Counted from the stretch's first letter, positions 11,110 to 22,484 are shown. The stretch is 64,000 nt of DNA from Norana najaformis (GCA_964023275.1 OZ029920.1:5126014-5190013); one strand, 5' to 3'. The notes: generated by a model not told the origin, from the sequence alone. Translations and numbers: made by a program.

Positions 11110-11310
11110 GTACGTCAAGGTGACTTCGTGTGTGAGGATACCGGTTCGTGTCTCGGGCGTGGCTTATTTCAGAGATTTAAATCTCAGACTAGCACCGTTC
11201 GCCCACGGGGACCTTAAATGGCGTGGCGCCCATTCAAATGGGCAGCAGAGGTGAAGGACCTCACCTGATAAATTCACTGAAAAATGAGCAGAGTCGAATC
11301 CATATGGTCG
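11110..11310 (+). mobile_element. tSINE-3-like repeat copy
   Basis: CGGTTCGTGTCTCGG gives a B-box-like core, followed by TTAAATCTC and GGCGCCCATTCAAATGGG. Inverted copies lie at 37,405-37,565 and 63,550-63,715, the last with GCGAACCGGCTTC. An A box is not clear. Confidence 0.5.
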
Positions 11311-12120
11311 CTATAGAAAACGTTTACATTTACAGTTACAATGAATACTGAAAATGTGATTAACTCTCTTTGATTTCCTGTCATCTACGAATTAAAGCCC
11401 TGTCTTTGGTGACTGTGTTTTCATTCAATTGCAAAACTACTTTTTAAAAGGGTGAATTCTTCCATTCAACTTACATCCATTGCTTTTTAAGAATGCACCC
11501 AATCAAGACAGTGGTCCAATGGCACTACTCCTGAGAAAATAAAAAACTAAATTCTGATTAAAACTTTGAAAACAACCGCATGTAACCGATTCAATCACAA
11601 GTTCAGTTCACTGTACACTTTTAAAATCGAATAACAAAATATTTTTCAAAAATGCATACAATCCAGAACTGACAAATCATCTGCAACACGTGGAATGCAA
11701 GGAATCTGTCAAACAGTGCATTCTGCAAAGTAGTGACTGCAAACACCAGACATATCAAGTACTCTTGCAAGAACACTGCAAGACATTCACTAATCCAATC
11801 AAATCTAATCTGAAAACTTATATAGCGCCACTGAATAATGCTCAAGATTTCAACTGGTGGTCACTGCAAAGTAAAATGGAAGTGCATGCCAAACTCAAAC
11901 AAAAAAAAACAGAAAAATACAATCCATTAAGAAAAATAAATGGCAAAACTAGTTGGCATTTTGCTGTGCTATACAAATCAGCCTGATTTCATATAAGGCC
12001 ACATTTATTGTCTGGTCGATCATCAACTGTCACAAGTCAAAGGCCACACTGTTTGTCTTACATAAGCACATCAGGCTATATTGATTGTTTCATACATAAA
12101 AGACCAGAACCGCTCTCTGA
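11311..12120. other. Intergenic
   Basis: There is no recognisable gene. A short ACTTATATAGCGCCAC word at 11,817 resembles the 3' tail of several LINE families here. Confidence 0.35.
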
Positions 12121-12360
12121 TACATCAAGGTCACATTTTTATCTTACTCTTGCACATAAAAGGTCATATTTTTGTCTTACTGCCACACATGAAAGGTCAT
12201 ATTTTTGTCTTACTGTCACACATGAAAGGTCATATTTTTGTCTTACTTTCACACATAAAAGGTCATATTTTTGTCTTACTGTCACACATGAAAGGTCGTA
12301 TTTTTGTCTTACTTTCACACATAAAAGGCCATAGTTTTTGTCGTACAGTCACACACACGG
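12121..12360. repeat. 33-bp minisatellite, about 7 units
   Basis: The unit is close to CACATGAAAGGTCATATTTT plus TGTCTTACTGTCA. Because the period is a multiple of three, two forward frames stay open with an 11-residue repeat (THERSYFCLTV and MKGHIFVLLSH). There are no spacers between units and no sign of translation. Confidence 0.9.
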
Positions 12361-13170
12361 TCATATTTACTATCTCACTGTCACACAGCAGTCTAACATT
12401 ATTTCCTCACAGATTGTAGCAGAAAATGTATCAAGGAACATGAAATGGGCCAGAGTATTAAGGTTTCACTCAAGCCGAAACCGAAGTGACCACTGAACAA
12501 AGTCTAAACATAAACAAACAAACCACCAACATCAATTAGGAATGCATTAAAACGAACAACGTAGAAAATGCAACCGTGCAATGTATTTGGATATTTATAT
12601 AACATTTTTGTGGAACCTCTCAAAGGCGAAAACATCAAAGGTAGTAGTTTTGCAGTGAACGATCTTGGTACAGAGCTACTACTTCTGAACCTATAAAAAT
12701 CAGGGTTTTGGAAATTCATAAACAATCTACAATTCAAGGTTAGGTTTAACACAGCTGACAGCGCAAAGGAATGTGAAATTATTTCACAGATCTTAACCAA
12801 GAAATTCAACATAAGCCATAATTCAAAGCAATGCAAAAGCACACTTAGCAGAAACAGATGCTTCTGTGTTGGATAATCAACTGAGGAATGAATGACAAAA
12901 TAATAAAACATAGCTTCACATTAAAAGCAATTTATAAAAACAGAAATTAACATGTTTTGCAATCGTACCCAGACTTAAATCCTAGAAGCTAGGTTCACAT
13001 CTATGTGGCGCCATTAAGGGATATTTAAAAGGCACTGTGTAATTTTGGAGAATAACAGCTACTAGAAATATGACTGTGGTTGGTATCGCACTCATCACCT
13101 TAGTATAATGTTAAGTAAGAACATCACAGGGTATAGAATCAGGATTAGGACCTTTGAACTAATGTACTAT
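12361..13170. other. Intergenic
   Basis: A minus-strand open frame of 135 codons (12,504-12,911) is present but has no domain, start context or splice evidence, and was rejected. Confidence 0.35.
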
Positions 13171-13400
13171 ATCAATAACAGACAATAATAATAACAACAC
13201 ACAACAATAACAACAACACATAATAACAATAACACAATAACAATAACACACAATAACAACAACTCACAAAAATACACAATAACAATTCTATAACAATAAC
13301 ACAAAAACATGCAATAACAATGACACACAATAACAATAATCTAACTATAACAATAGCAAACAATAACAATAACACATAATAGCAATAATCACACAATAAC
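13171..13400. repeat. Degenerate AACAATA/ACACAATA repeat
   Basis: About 230 bases of AACAATAACAACA-type words, imperfect. Confidence 0.7.
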
Positions 13401-13732
13401 TGAACAACCTGTTTCAATCACACTGCATCATTGTAGGACAAAGGCACACAGGTAGGACAATAAAAACCTGTGTTTCAAGAAACACCTGTATTAAAAAACC
13501 ATGCTCTTGATCCTCAACAGCAGGTTACTTCGTATTAATTCATTATAATTATTGTTATTATTTATGACCGAGAACCATGACAAGCCCTCTCCATAACACT
13601 TTCCATAACAACATTTCATTACTTTCAGACATTTGATTTACTGTATAAGCGTCTATAACACTCCATATGATAATGTATGATAATATCACCAATAATGACA
13701 TGACGATGTTGAGAAGGCTTTAAAGGCGCTAT

Positions 13733-13925
13733 ATGTATACTGATACATACATACACACACATACATGCATACATACCAGGAACATACTTACACACATACC
13801 AGGTAAATATTTACATACACACATACATACACACATACATACATACATACAAGGTACATATTTACATATACACAAACATACATACATACATACATACACA
13901 TACATACATATATACACACAGAGTG
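13733..13925. repeat. (CATA)n array with two larger near-repeats
   Basis: CATACATA units are interrupted twice by GGTA(C/A)ATATTTACATA-like words at about 13,801 and 13,853, so a unit of about 55 bases is duplicated within the microsatellite. Confidence 0.75.
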
Positions 13926-14404
13926 AGAAAAGATGTTGATAACGATTATGACGATGATGTTGATAACAATGGTGGTGATGATGCTGTTGTTATTGCTGCA
14001 GCTGCTGATGATATAACATTCGTGATAATAATAATAATTTATCAACAGTTACATTTTAAAAGAAGATAATGTTAACATTACACTTCCGAGGGTATTTATG
14101 CCACATTAGAAAACCTTTTCAAAATTTCTGTCTACGTTACTTCCACAATTAAACAATAACAGAAAGACAATACTTGCAAAACAACCATCCAGACAAAAGC
14201 TAGGGATTTCTTTTCAGAGTGAACGCCCTGAAAAGGTTCAAGTTCTGCCAGCATGCCCACATGGGGCCCAGAGAGGTCCTATGAAATGTGTACGAGCATG
14301 CTGGCATGGGGTCAATTTCAAACAACATCTGAATCCCAAATGCACTTGCAAAAGGCTGACTTATCCACTAAGATGCTGGTATTGCAACTACTACAGTCTC
14401 AAGA
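13926..14404. other. Intergenic
   Basis: A short GATGATGTTG-type run at 13,935-14,010, and otherwise nothing recognisable. Confidence 0.3.
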
Positions 14405-14700
14405 TAAAGACAGACATGCAGACAGATAGACAGACAAACAGACAGACAGACAGACATGCAGGCAGACAGACAGACAGACATGCAGGCAGACAGACAGACA
14501 GACATGCAGGCAGACAGACAAACAGACAGACATGCAGACAGACAGACAGACAAACAGACAGACAAACAGACATGCAGACAGACAAACAGACAGACAGACA
14601 GACATGCAGGCAGACAAGAGAGACAAACATCAAGACAGACATGCAAAGAGAGAGAGAGACATTACGACAGACAAGCAAACAAACAGACAGAAAGACCATG
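14405..14700. repeat. (CAGA)n array with 24-bp higher-order unit
   Basis: CAGACAGA units with ATGCAGG interruptions recur regularly (near 14,456, 14,480 and 14,504), giving a 24-base higher-order period. Confidence 0.85.
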
Positions 14701-14811
14701 ATACATTTCTGCAGTGAATTTCTAAGAAATCCTATGAATATTTATTTTCTTATATTTAAATAACGCCAATATCTAAAAACAAACCCATAAAACGATTGCT
14801 TTAAGAAGCGT

Positions 14812-14910
14812 GTGTTACACACTTGCTCAAGGTCCCTACACATCAGCTCTCAGGGAGAATTGAACTCACACACTCCACATTACAAGTCAAGGATTTGACT
14901 ACCATACCAA
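14812..14910 (-). mobile_element. tSINE-1 copy, inverted and diverged
   Basis: CTTGCTCAAGGTCCCTACAC is shared exactly with the 10.6-kb copy. The B-box complement is degraded (GAATTGAACTC), as is the A-box region. Confidence 0.6.
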
Positions 14911-15367
14911 AATGGACCCAATAAACTGAAAAGGTCTCTGATTCAAAACCTGACCTTGGTATAATGTTTTTTCTTTAAAAATTTAAAACTTAATTTACAT
15001 CGTTTAAATGGTAATTTTGTAGGCGAAACCACCAGAAATGTTCCCAGCATCATTTTGCATGCACCTGAAAACACTATCACTGCATAAAACAAACAACGTA
15101 CATCACACAGCAGTTTTCTTCGCAAGGCAAACAAAACAGTTTGAAATCGCAAACCTGACAACCATGTTTGTCGGGCTTATGGTGGACCTTTAGCTGGCCA
15201 CAGCTTTAAACCAGTGACACAACATGGGCCAGCTATGAGGCCAAACACAAACGCGACTGCCTGAAAAGAGATCAACCAGTTTCAAGTCCTGTTCCTCACT
15301 ATCAAGTGCCTTCTTGAATAACTGGAATTATTGAAGTTGCTCTTTTTTTGCCTCCTTCCTGAAAGTG
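14911..15367 (-). other. 3' flank of the AP1AR-like gene
   Basis: This lies downstream of the AP1AR-like stop and probably includes its 3' UTR. No AATAAA is seen on the minus strand close to the stop; the nearest I noticed is the complement at 14,741-14,746. No other feature. Confidence 0.3.
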
Positions 15368-18300
15368 CTATACTTTCTGGTCTTCGACTTTCGTGATGGC
15401 TAAAGTCGCTGGTGGTTCGGATGCGGAGACGAAGTCGTTTTCCCATTCGGATTCCTGGGACTTTGTGTTCGCAGTAGCTTCCTGCTGATCTGTCTTGACC
15501 TCTTCAACTTTGACATTTGAGTCTCGAACCTGAGTGTCAGTTCCTGAAACTAAAATCCACCAACAGATTTTATGCAACAAAGGAAAAAAAGCACTTATGA
15601 CAGTTAAAAAGCTACCAAGTCCAAATAAATCTATTAGCATTACTTAAATAGATTTTTATTAAGCTAAAAGGGTCTGGCCTTGTCCCTGGCACGTTCGGCC
15701 TTTTCCATGAGGGGCCTGGCCTTTGGCCCTGCAACATCTGGCCTTTTCCTGGACAGGCCTGGCCTTGGCCCTCGAAAGTCTGGCCTTTTCCTTGAGCTGC
15801 CTGGCTTTGGTATTGAAGGCCTTGTAATTGTAAAGGTAATGACAGCAATTTCTATATGGTAGCATAGAAAGTAACACGTTACTTCTAGAGTGCTTAACAG
15901 TATCATCTTGCCCGACATTAGTCTCTAGTTTGGCCTTTCCTACAAAAAATTATATAACAGAATAATCAAATGCATGACGATGTGAATTATGGAAGGCATG
16001 ACAGTTTGGGAAGACCATGCAGAGAATGGCTTGACAACATAGAAAACCAAAGCCAATCAAACATCACATCTCGCATGCAACAGATAAGCGATAAAGATCA
16101 TTAAATGTGCAGTCAACAGTTTTAACGATGATGACTTCAGTTTCTCAGAATTGGATTTTTACAGTCAGTTCACGGCTTGAGAAACCATAATCCAATACAG
16201 CATAGTCACCCAAGCTACTGATTATTGTATGATTTGAAACTAATATTATACTGTTAATTACCGATACAACACAGTCGCCATAATTATTTCTTGGATAGAT
16301 ACCTGAATTTGACGATGCCTTGAGATCAAGCGTTCGAGTTTCAGTGGCCGAAATATGAACTGTAAATTTTAAACCACAAAATGTCACTCCAAAGCATATT
16401 TTTAAGAACCTCACTTTTATCTGTATTAATTTTGTTTTGTATCTTTATTATTGCTATCTTAAAACATTTGTGTGAAAAGAGCATAAGCAGTCATCCCTGC
16501 AAGATGTAGGTGAATGTCAAGCTCAACAATAGCCGTACAGTGCATTCCCCACTCATAGCTCCATTTGACAACATCTCTTCGGCTGAGCTATATCAATGCT
16601 CTGAATGAATGAATGGATTGATGGATGAATTAATGAACTGATGAGGAGACTGGTAAATGGATTGTATAAATGGATAAATAGATGGATCGATGGACAGATG
16701 GATCATTTGAGAATTATTCACTCATATCATTCATTCACTCATAATTCTATAAAGAATAATGAACGATTGATCAAATGAATGAATGACCAAATGAATATAC
16801 GAAAGAATGAATGAATGACTGAATGAATGAGTAAACAAAACGACAATATTAATCAATAAATTCTGGTGTATTCAACCATCTGAATAAAAAACGTTTTGGC
16901 CTCCAATTCCCATCAAGCAGAACAATATCTCCGTTAGTCAAATATTGGGAGATCTTGTGGATATAAAACATTTAACTGCCTCTTAGACTTCACAGTGTAA
17001 GATGAAAGCCAAAGAATAAAAAATTCCAATAAATATAAAACATGAAACCTTGGCAAGGCACTGTTCTGGTTGTGGTGTTGAGCGATCTCTTTCGAACGCT
17101 TTCGAGGAACTGCTCAAAGTCTTCTCCACCTCTAAATGGACAAAACACAAAAAAATTCATAATAAATCTTAAAAGAAAATCATAATAAAACCAGATAATA
17201 CTGGCAAATTTTAGTTGAAGCAGAACTGGAAATAAGTAAGAAGTAAATAAGTAAGAAGTAAATAAGTAAGAAGTAAATAAGTAAGAAGTAAATAAGTAAG
17301 AAGTAAATAAGTAAGAAGTAAATAAGTAAGAAGTAAATAAGTAAGAAGTAAATAAGTAAGAAGTAAATAAGTAAGAAGTAATGATGGTCACTTCAAGTGA
17401 CACCATTATCCATTGCAGAAGCCTGGATATAATCTAATGGATCAAGGAAATCACGTAAACTTGACCAGTCATTTCTAATCTAATGCAATAACTTCTATAT
17501 CGCCATTATCACAATGCACTATGCATCAAGCGATGGTTGCTTCAAGTGAAACTGCACTCAAAAATCATTGCAGAAGTTCAACCACACTCACATTTCCCAT
17601 TCTTCTGCATCTTTTCCAAGCCACGACTGTTGGACGCTCTTTTTGGCCACTGCCTGCTTGGCTGCCTGCTCCTTGTTCTTGAGCCGCATTGCGACACGTG
17701 CCGCTTGACGCTTGGCTTCGTAAAATGCTTCTTCCTCCATCCGCAGCTGCTCTTCCTGCTCACGCAGCTGTGCGTAAACAAATCAGTAAAAACTATATAA
17801 AACTAATACCACCTAATACAATACATTACATAATTCATTTGTCTGTCATCTGTCCTCATTCTCAGCCCAGTACGGATCAGGAATTCAAACCCCTACAGAC
17901 ACCACGAACTCAGTACAAGCCTGCCTTTGGGAACTATATCAAGAACCATCTTATTACAAAGACCTTATTATCTTATTAAATTATAAAAAACTTATTATCA
18001 AGAACCAACTTATTATAAAGATCTTATTATAAAAATCTTATTATCAAGAACCATCTAATTATAAAGATCTTATTTTAAAAATCTTATTACCAAGAACCAC
18101 CTTATTATAAATACCTTATTATCTTACTATTATAAAAATCTTAGTATCAAACACCATCTTAATTACGATTAGATTAGATTTATGCATGTGTTTTTGTATG
18201 TAGGTCCTTTTGGGATCAGTATTATTTTATTAAATAATTATTAATTATTTAATAATTAATTATTAAATTTTACCTGCTCTTCAATCTCTGCATCCACCTG

Positions 18301-21300
18301 GCGCTGGTACTGGACAAGGTCGTGAAATTTTCGTTCAGAAAGAAGCTTACGCTCCTGATCTGTCATAACGGCACCATATCTGGAAACACATCCATAACAA
18401 CTCCAGTTTCCCAATCAAATATTATCATAATCATTATTAATATTAATAACACTCAACATTCTAACATGTATCCTATGACATGGATCACATATTTCGATCA
18501 CTTGTGGCGTTATGACAAAATCTGAACAGAAATCTTTCAATGTTATACAGTAGACACGTCGATTCGCTCAGAACTACGGCATACTTTTTATGCTTAGAAT
18601 TATTGTTTTCTAGAGTGTTTAAGTAAACAGTGAGTTTAGGAATGTATTGTAATATAACGTAATCAAAAATTTATAAAGCGCCACTTCAAGACAGACGCCT
18701 CAGAGGCGCTCCTGGTCTGACAACCCAGAACCACTGGGAAATAGGAAGGTCTTCAACCACTTGCGGAAAAGAGGGGGAACAAGACTCAGAAATTCCTGGC
18801 TTAGGTCATTAGGAAGCCCATTCCAAAAAGCGGGACCAACCACAGCAAAACTCCTGCGCTGGGTTCTTCAGATTAGCAAGTCACCCCATACCACTGAACG
18901 AAGCAGTCTGCAGCCCGGAATGGAGGAGGCCAAAACACAGAGCTCCCTAAGATAAGAAGGGGAGCTTTATGATGTTTGGGATGAACACACATTTCCTTTT
19001 CCTTGACTGTCATTTCTTAAAATCAGTTCACAATTCTGTCAGTAATTCAGCAAAAACTTACTGTTGGCCATCGACTGGATTGGAATCCTGAAAATAAAAA
19101 GGAACACCTTGCATAACCCTATAAGTTAAAGCCATCTTAATGCAATTTTTTGACACAATATGCTACGATGTTATCATAACGCTGTGCTATAATGTGGTTG
19201 CATTCTGGAAAGCTTTTAATTCCAGGCCTGTGCTGTATTTTCCGGTATTTTTTCAGAAGACCAAGAGTTTTCCTGCTTTCAAAAACAACTGAAATTCTAG
19301 CCGTTATTAAACTCTTATCACTAGTGCCAACAACTGATATTGTAAATCACCCAAACAATAATTCATTGCTTATGATGCTATAATAAAGTCATTAAAATTA
19401 CAATTAAATTATCATAATGCTCTATAAATTGTCTTTACAATTACAACAACATGACTTATAACGATGCATATTGTAAAGAAGTATCCAGTTTAGTTTACTA
19501 TGTTGCCCCAATGGCCAGTTTCTACGGACATGGTCTCTCCACAATGTTTATGAGTTATGACAGTTTTCTTCACATGTCAGACAGCAACTGAGATCAAGAA
19601 CAACATCAACAAATTAACAAAACGAATCGTAAAGTACTCACGTCATCCATGAGATTATCAAACTGAAAGAAAGACAAACAGCAAATGTTTCAACATAAAC
19701 CAAACACAACCCCACATTTCTCAAGTGCTTCAATGACCAGAACCGCAATGCAATGTTAATTACCAAACTATTTAATGTAATTCAATTTAATTACCAAACA
19801 ATTTATCACTTAGAGACAAGGTCTGGCAGCCAAAGGAACTGTTGGTTAAACTAGCCCAACCCACGCAGTTATCTGCACACTAGTTCAGCAAAATGCCCCT
19901 TCTGTGGAAATCCCTAGTTGCTCCCAGATTCTACGCTCTCAACCTTCCCAAAGTCTGCCTCCCTCCCTCGCTCTCTTATTTGTCAGAGAGCCTACAGCTA
20001 GGAATTACTTCATACTCATTTATGAGACAGCAGAGGTGGTTTTAGCTATAGGTGCGGGGGACATTTTGCCCCCCCGGGCCTCTCTTGGTTATATGCCAGC
20101 ACTCCTCAGACCAAACCCATGCATGGTGGACTGTCAGAATGTGGCACCCCTCTGGAAATGCTCTTGACCCCCATGCAAGCAATCCTGAAGCCGCCACTGC
20201 AAGACAGCGGTATAGGTCTCTGTTCTGTAGAGATTAGTTACAAATTAATTTGCCAGGTAGCCACACCACTTGCCTATTGATAAATGTGTCTAAGAAATCA
20301 TTATACAAAAATTATTTGATAACTGGCCATCTCCACAAAAAACCGAATGAAATGCAAAACGAAATGCAGACATATTAGATAATATCTCAGATTTATACAG
20401 GATATTTCAATGTTGGAAGAACTATCGAGTACAAAGTCTTATCCCTCACCTACAACACACTTCAATCCTCCCAACCCTCCTATCTTCGTCAATTATTTAC
20501 TATCCAACCACTCCGTTCGACCCGCTCCTCATCTGTCCTAACACTTCTTCGCCCTCCCGTCACCTCATCCTTAAAATTTGGAAATCGCTCGATAGCCATA
20601 GCTGCCCCACCCCTTTGGAATAAACTCCCGCCAGAATTGCGACAGTTGTCTGGTCAATCATACGAACTCACCAACACTTCACCTCTTTCAGTTTCTGCTC
20701 AGGTCTTTCACTCAAGACTGAAAACACTTCTTTTCCAGAAATCTTATCCTGATTCTTCCTCTTCCTCTTGTCTCTCTTCTCGCTTCAATTTCAAACAGCA
20801 TCCACCGTAGCCGTCCGACTGTCTGAGTGACTGACTCCTGGATCTTGACCCTTTTGCCTATCGATTTTGTTTTGACTGAGCGCCTGTGAATAAGCTGGTT
20901 CCCGCGACTTAGCTTTCGTTGAGCGCTGTAGAAATCTCGAGATTACGATTACGATTACGATATCAAATCTGGTGTTTATGCTAAGTAGTAATCAGAAGGA
21001 AAAAGAAATACAAAATAGAAATTTCAAACAGCATCATTTCTATCAGTAGAAGCTTTACGATCAAAAATATTGAGACAGAACTGAAACTCACAAACCAAGA
21101 AAAGCGTTTGTTTCACAATAGCTCTCTAGTTACTTTTCAAAGCTTGTGCTCTCCCAAGTATAAACAGTTAATTTAAAATCCTTAGTAACAAATGTGAATT
21201 TTAACAGCAGCATAAGAAACCGTATCCTGAAATCTGCCAACCTCAACAGACATTTCCCTTTCCACATTGTAACGTGTTCGAAGATATTGCCTGGAAATAA

Positions 21301-22409
21301 AATTCACAAATTAAGTCATTCAGTCATATATTACTCCCATAATAAAAAATGATTTACGATAGAAATAATGGTAATATCAATAACGATAATATCAAATACT
21401 AGTACTACAACAACTACTACTACTGCTAATAATAATAATAATACAAAAAATGAAGTGCTACGGTGGTTATTGTATGTGCCTCAGTGCTTCATCAAAAACT
21501 TGTGGCTAAAAAGATTTCTGGTCTTTAAAATTTCTTTCTCAACAACAGAACTATTAGAAATGCCACTCGGTTTTGCTTCAGCTGTTGTGTTTACGCTGTA
21601 GAAAGTTACCTTACTTTACCTTACAAATCACCCTGTTGTCCTATTCAACGGCTCCACCATATGACCACAGAATTTCTATGAGTCAGCTTCACTGAACATC
21701 ACGAGACCATGTTCACGTGTGCATCGCCTGTTCTTTCGTGCCCTGCTCTTTGGAAATTAATCATAATCTTAAACTCGAAACATCTAAATCGCTACTTAAA
21801 AGCTAGGCGCAGGGCACCAGCTTATTCACGAGCGCTACGTCAAGTCTGCGGGGTTGTCCAAAGATGCAATGTCAAGAACCAAGTCCGGTTACCGGAAGAC
21901 CAGACAGAGAACGGGAGAGGGACTGCTAGGGTGGTTTGCGTTTAAGCTCTGAGAAATAACATCGCATTGAATCTGAACTAGTATTTTCTTTATCCTCTAT
22001 TGCTTCCACTAAGCATCTGGAAATAAGCTTTCTCCTACGCGGAAGGTTTACAGAGAGTTCTAAAATAGTAAAAACTACACATGGACACAGTTGAACTGTT
22101 TTAAGTATACCGCAGTACTTCCAATCGGGCAATCCTTCACATGTCAGATCATCACCTTTTATCTCGTCTGCAACAGTAACGCGAGCAAAATCCACCCATC
22201 GCCGCAGGTTAAGATTCTAAAAAATTAGAAGAAAATCTAAACTCGCAAAAACGATAATAAAGGCGTTCGCTTCAACAAACTGTTTACGTTTCACCGGATA
22301 TCACTAGACGCGCATTTAAAACCAATCGTACGATGTCGCTAACTTAGGACGCGTTTCACTTAATGCTCAAACAATGTCCGAAGCTTTTGCAAGTGCAGAA
22401 GTGGAACAT
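15368..22409 (-). CDS. AP1AR: AP1AR (gadkin/gamma-BAR) homologue, nine exons
   Basis: The vertebrate protein is a vesicle adaptor linking the AP-1 clathrin adaptor to kinesin and ARP2/3. Exons, in transcript order: 22,409-22,360; 21,290-21,242; 19,662-19,642; 19,087-19,062; 18,379-18,274; 17,767-17,592; 17,131-17,049; 16,359-16,303; 15,543-15,368 (stop TAG). Every join has an AG acceptor and GT donor, and all phases agree, giving about 247 residues (human 302). Landmarks match the family in order: QYLRTRYN, FDNLMDD, MTDQERKLLSERKFHDL, then the Glu/Arg/Ala-rich helix LRMEEEAFYEAKRQAARVA, GGEDFEQFLESVRKRS, and SEWENDFVSA near the C-terminus, which is nearly identical to human WENDFVSA. Exons 2-9 are firm. 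Exon 1 (MFHFCTCKSFGHCLSI) rests only on position, phase and Cys content. An extra exon could be missed in introns with phase-1 ends. Introns contain LINE pieces and minisatellites. Confidence 0.85.
15665..15820 (-). repeat. 42-bp GC-rich tandem repeat in AP1AR intron 8
   Basis: On the minus strand about 3.5 units of 42-43 bases, each with AAGGCCAGGCC and GGAAAAGGCCAGA. All three minus frames are open through it. One frame gives a 14-residue charged unit (KARPVQEKARCCRA). An AG lies just before it and AATAAA just after one frame's stop (15,650-15,660). Confidence 0.8.
16600..16850. repeat. Degenerate GATG/AATG tetranucleotide repeats (intron)
   Basis: ATGGATGGAT and GAATGAATGA runs flank a short TCATTCATTC run, so part of the tract is inverted on itself. 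It lies in AP1AR intron 7. Confidence 0.7.
17225..17382. repeat. 15-bp minisatellite AAGTAAGAAGTAAAT, about 10 units
   Basis: Near-perfect units in AP1AR intron 6. On the coding strand the repeat reads as TTACTTCTTACTTAT, a long pyrimidine-rich tract just upstream of the exon-7 acceptor at 17,132. Confidence 0.95.
17440..17562 (-). mobile_element. LINE-C 3' end, inverted
   Basis: TCTAATCTAATGCAATAACTTC ... TGCATCAAGCGATGGTTGCTTCAAG is the reverse complement of the LINE-C end seen at 7.2 and 57.4 kb. It lies 30 bases from AP1AR exon 6 (17,592). Confidence 0.6.
18655..18965 (-). mobile_element. LINE ORF2 C-terminus in AP1AR intron 4
   Basis: The minus strand translates as RSFAVVGPAFWNGLPNDLS, then FRKWLKTFLFPSGS, the typical end of CR1/L2-like polyproteins, followed by TATAAAGCGCCACTTC-type 3' sequence. 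It lies in sense orientation relative to the host gene. Confidence 0.7.
20030..20205 (+). repeat. Dispersed repeat R3, copy 2
   Basis: Matches 7,415-7,575 across CTCTTGGTTATATGCC, CCATGCATGGTGGACT and CCCCATGCAAGCAAT. It lies in AP1AR intron 2. Confidence 0.6.
20391..20965 (+). mobile_element. LINE-A 3' end with an unbroken ORF2 C-terminus
   Basis: The forward frame from 20,415 to the stop at 20,808-20,810 is open for 131 codons: TIEYKVLSLTYNTLQSSQPS, then RSSSVLTLLRPPV, IAAPPLWNKLPPELRQ and VFHSRLKTLLFQKSYPDSS. These are the ordered signatures of the L2/CR1 RT C-terminus. The 3' UTR and ATTACG tail follow. It is 5' truncated and antisense to the AP1AR-like gene (intron 2). The lack of stops suggests a young insertion. 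Confidence 0.85.
21755..21955 (-). mobile_element. LINE-B 3' end in AP1AR intron 1
   Basis: AGGGCACCAGCTTATTCACG, GAGCGCTACGTCAAGTC and AAGTCCGGTTACCGGAAGACC match the LINE-B copies at 2.6 and 5.0 kb. Confidence 0.75.
21950..22217 (-). CDS. Possible exon resembling a leucine-rich-repeat C-terminal cap
   Basis: After a TTTTTTAG acceptor at 22,218 the minus strand opens with NLNLRRWVDFARVTVADEI, DLTCEGLPDW and CGILKTVQLCP. The Trp, Cys, Pro and Cys spacing recalls the LRRCT cap that follows leucine-rich repeats, whose first Cys pair would lie in an upstream exon. Its phase cannot join AP1AR exon 1, inside whose first intron it lies. No LRR exons are seen upstream. It may be an orphan exon, a relic or chance. 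Confidence 0.25.
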
Positions 22410-22460
22410 AAGGACGCCGAGTGAGCAAGTTGCGCGCGCGCTGGTTAGACTGACAGGTAG
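22410..22460 (-). promoter_or_regulatory. Likely promoter/5' UTR region of the AP1AR-like gene
   Basis: Directly upstream of the proposed start codon is a CpG-dense stretch (GCGCGCGCGC at about 22,432-22,441) in an otherwise CpG-poor, AT-rich neighbourhood. No TATA box is evident. Assigned by position and composition only. Confidence 0.35.
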
Positions 22461-22484
22461 CTTTGGTTGTCCTCTAACGCAAAT

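Noticed and set aside
12121-12360. Regular 33-bp units considered as a CRISPR-like array
   Set aside because: Units abut without spacers and the context is an animal genome; it is a minisatellite. The 15-bp array at 17,225 was rejected for the same reason.
12504-12911. 135-codon minus-strand open frame
   Set aside because: Composition fits AT-rich noncoding DNA; no domain, no splice sites and no relation to the neighbouring gene that I can show.
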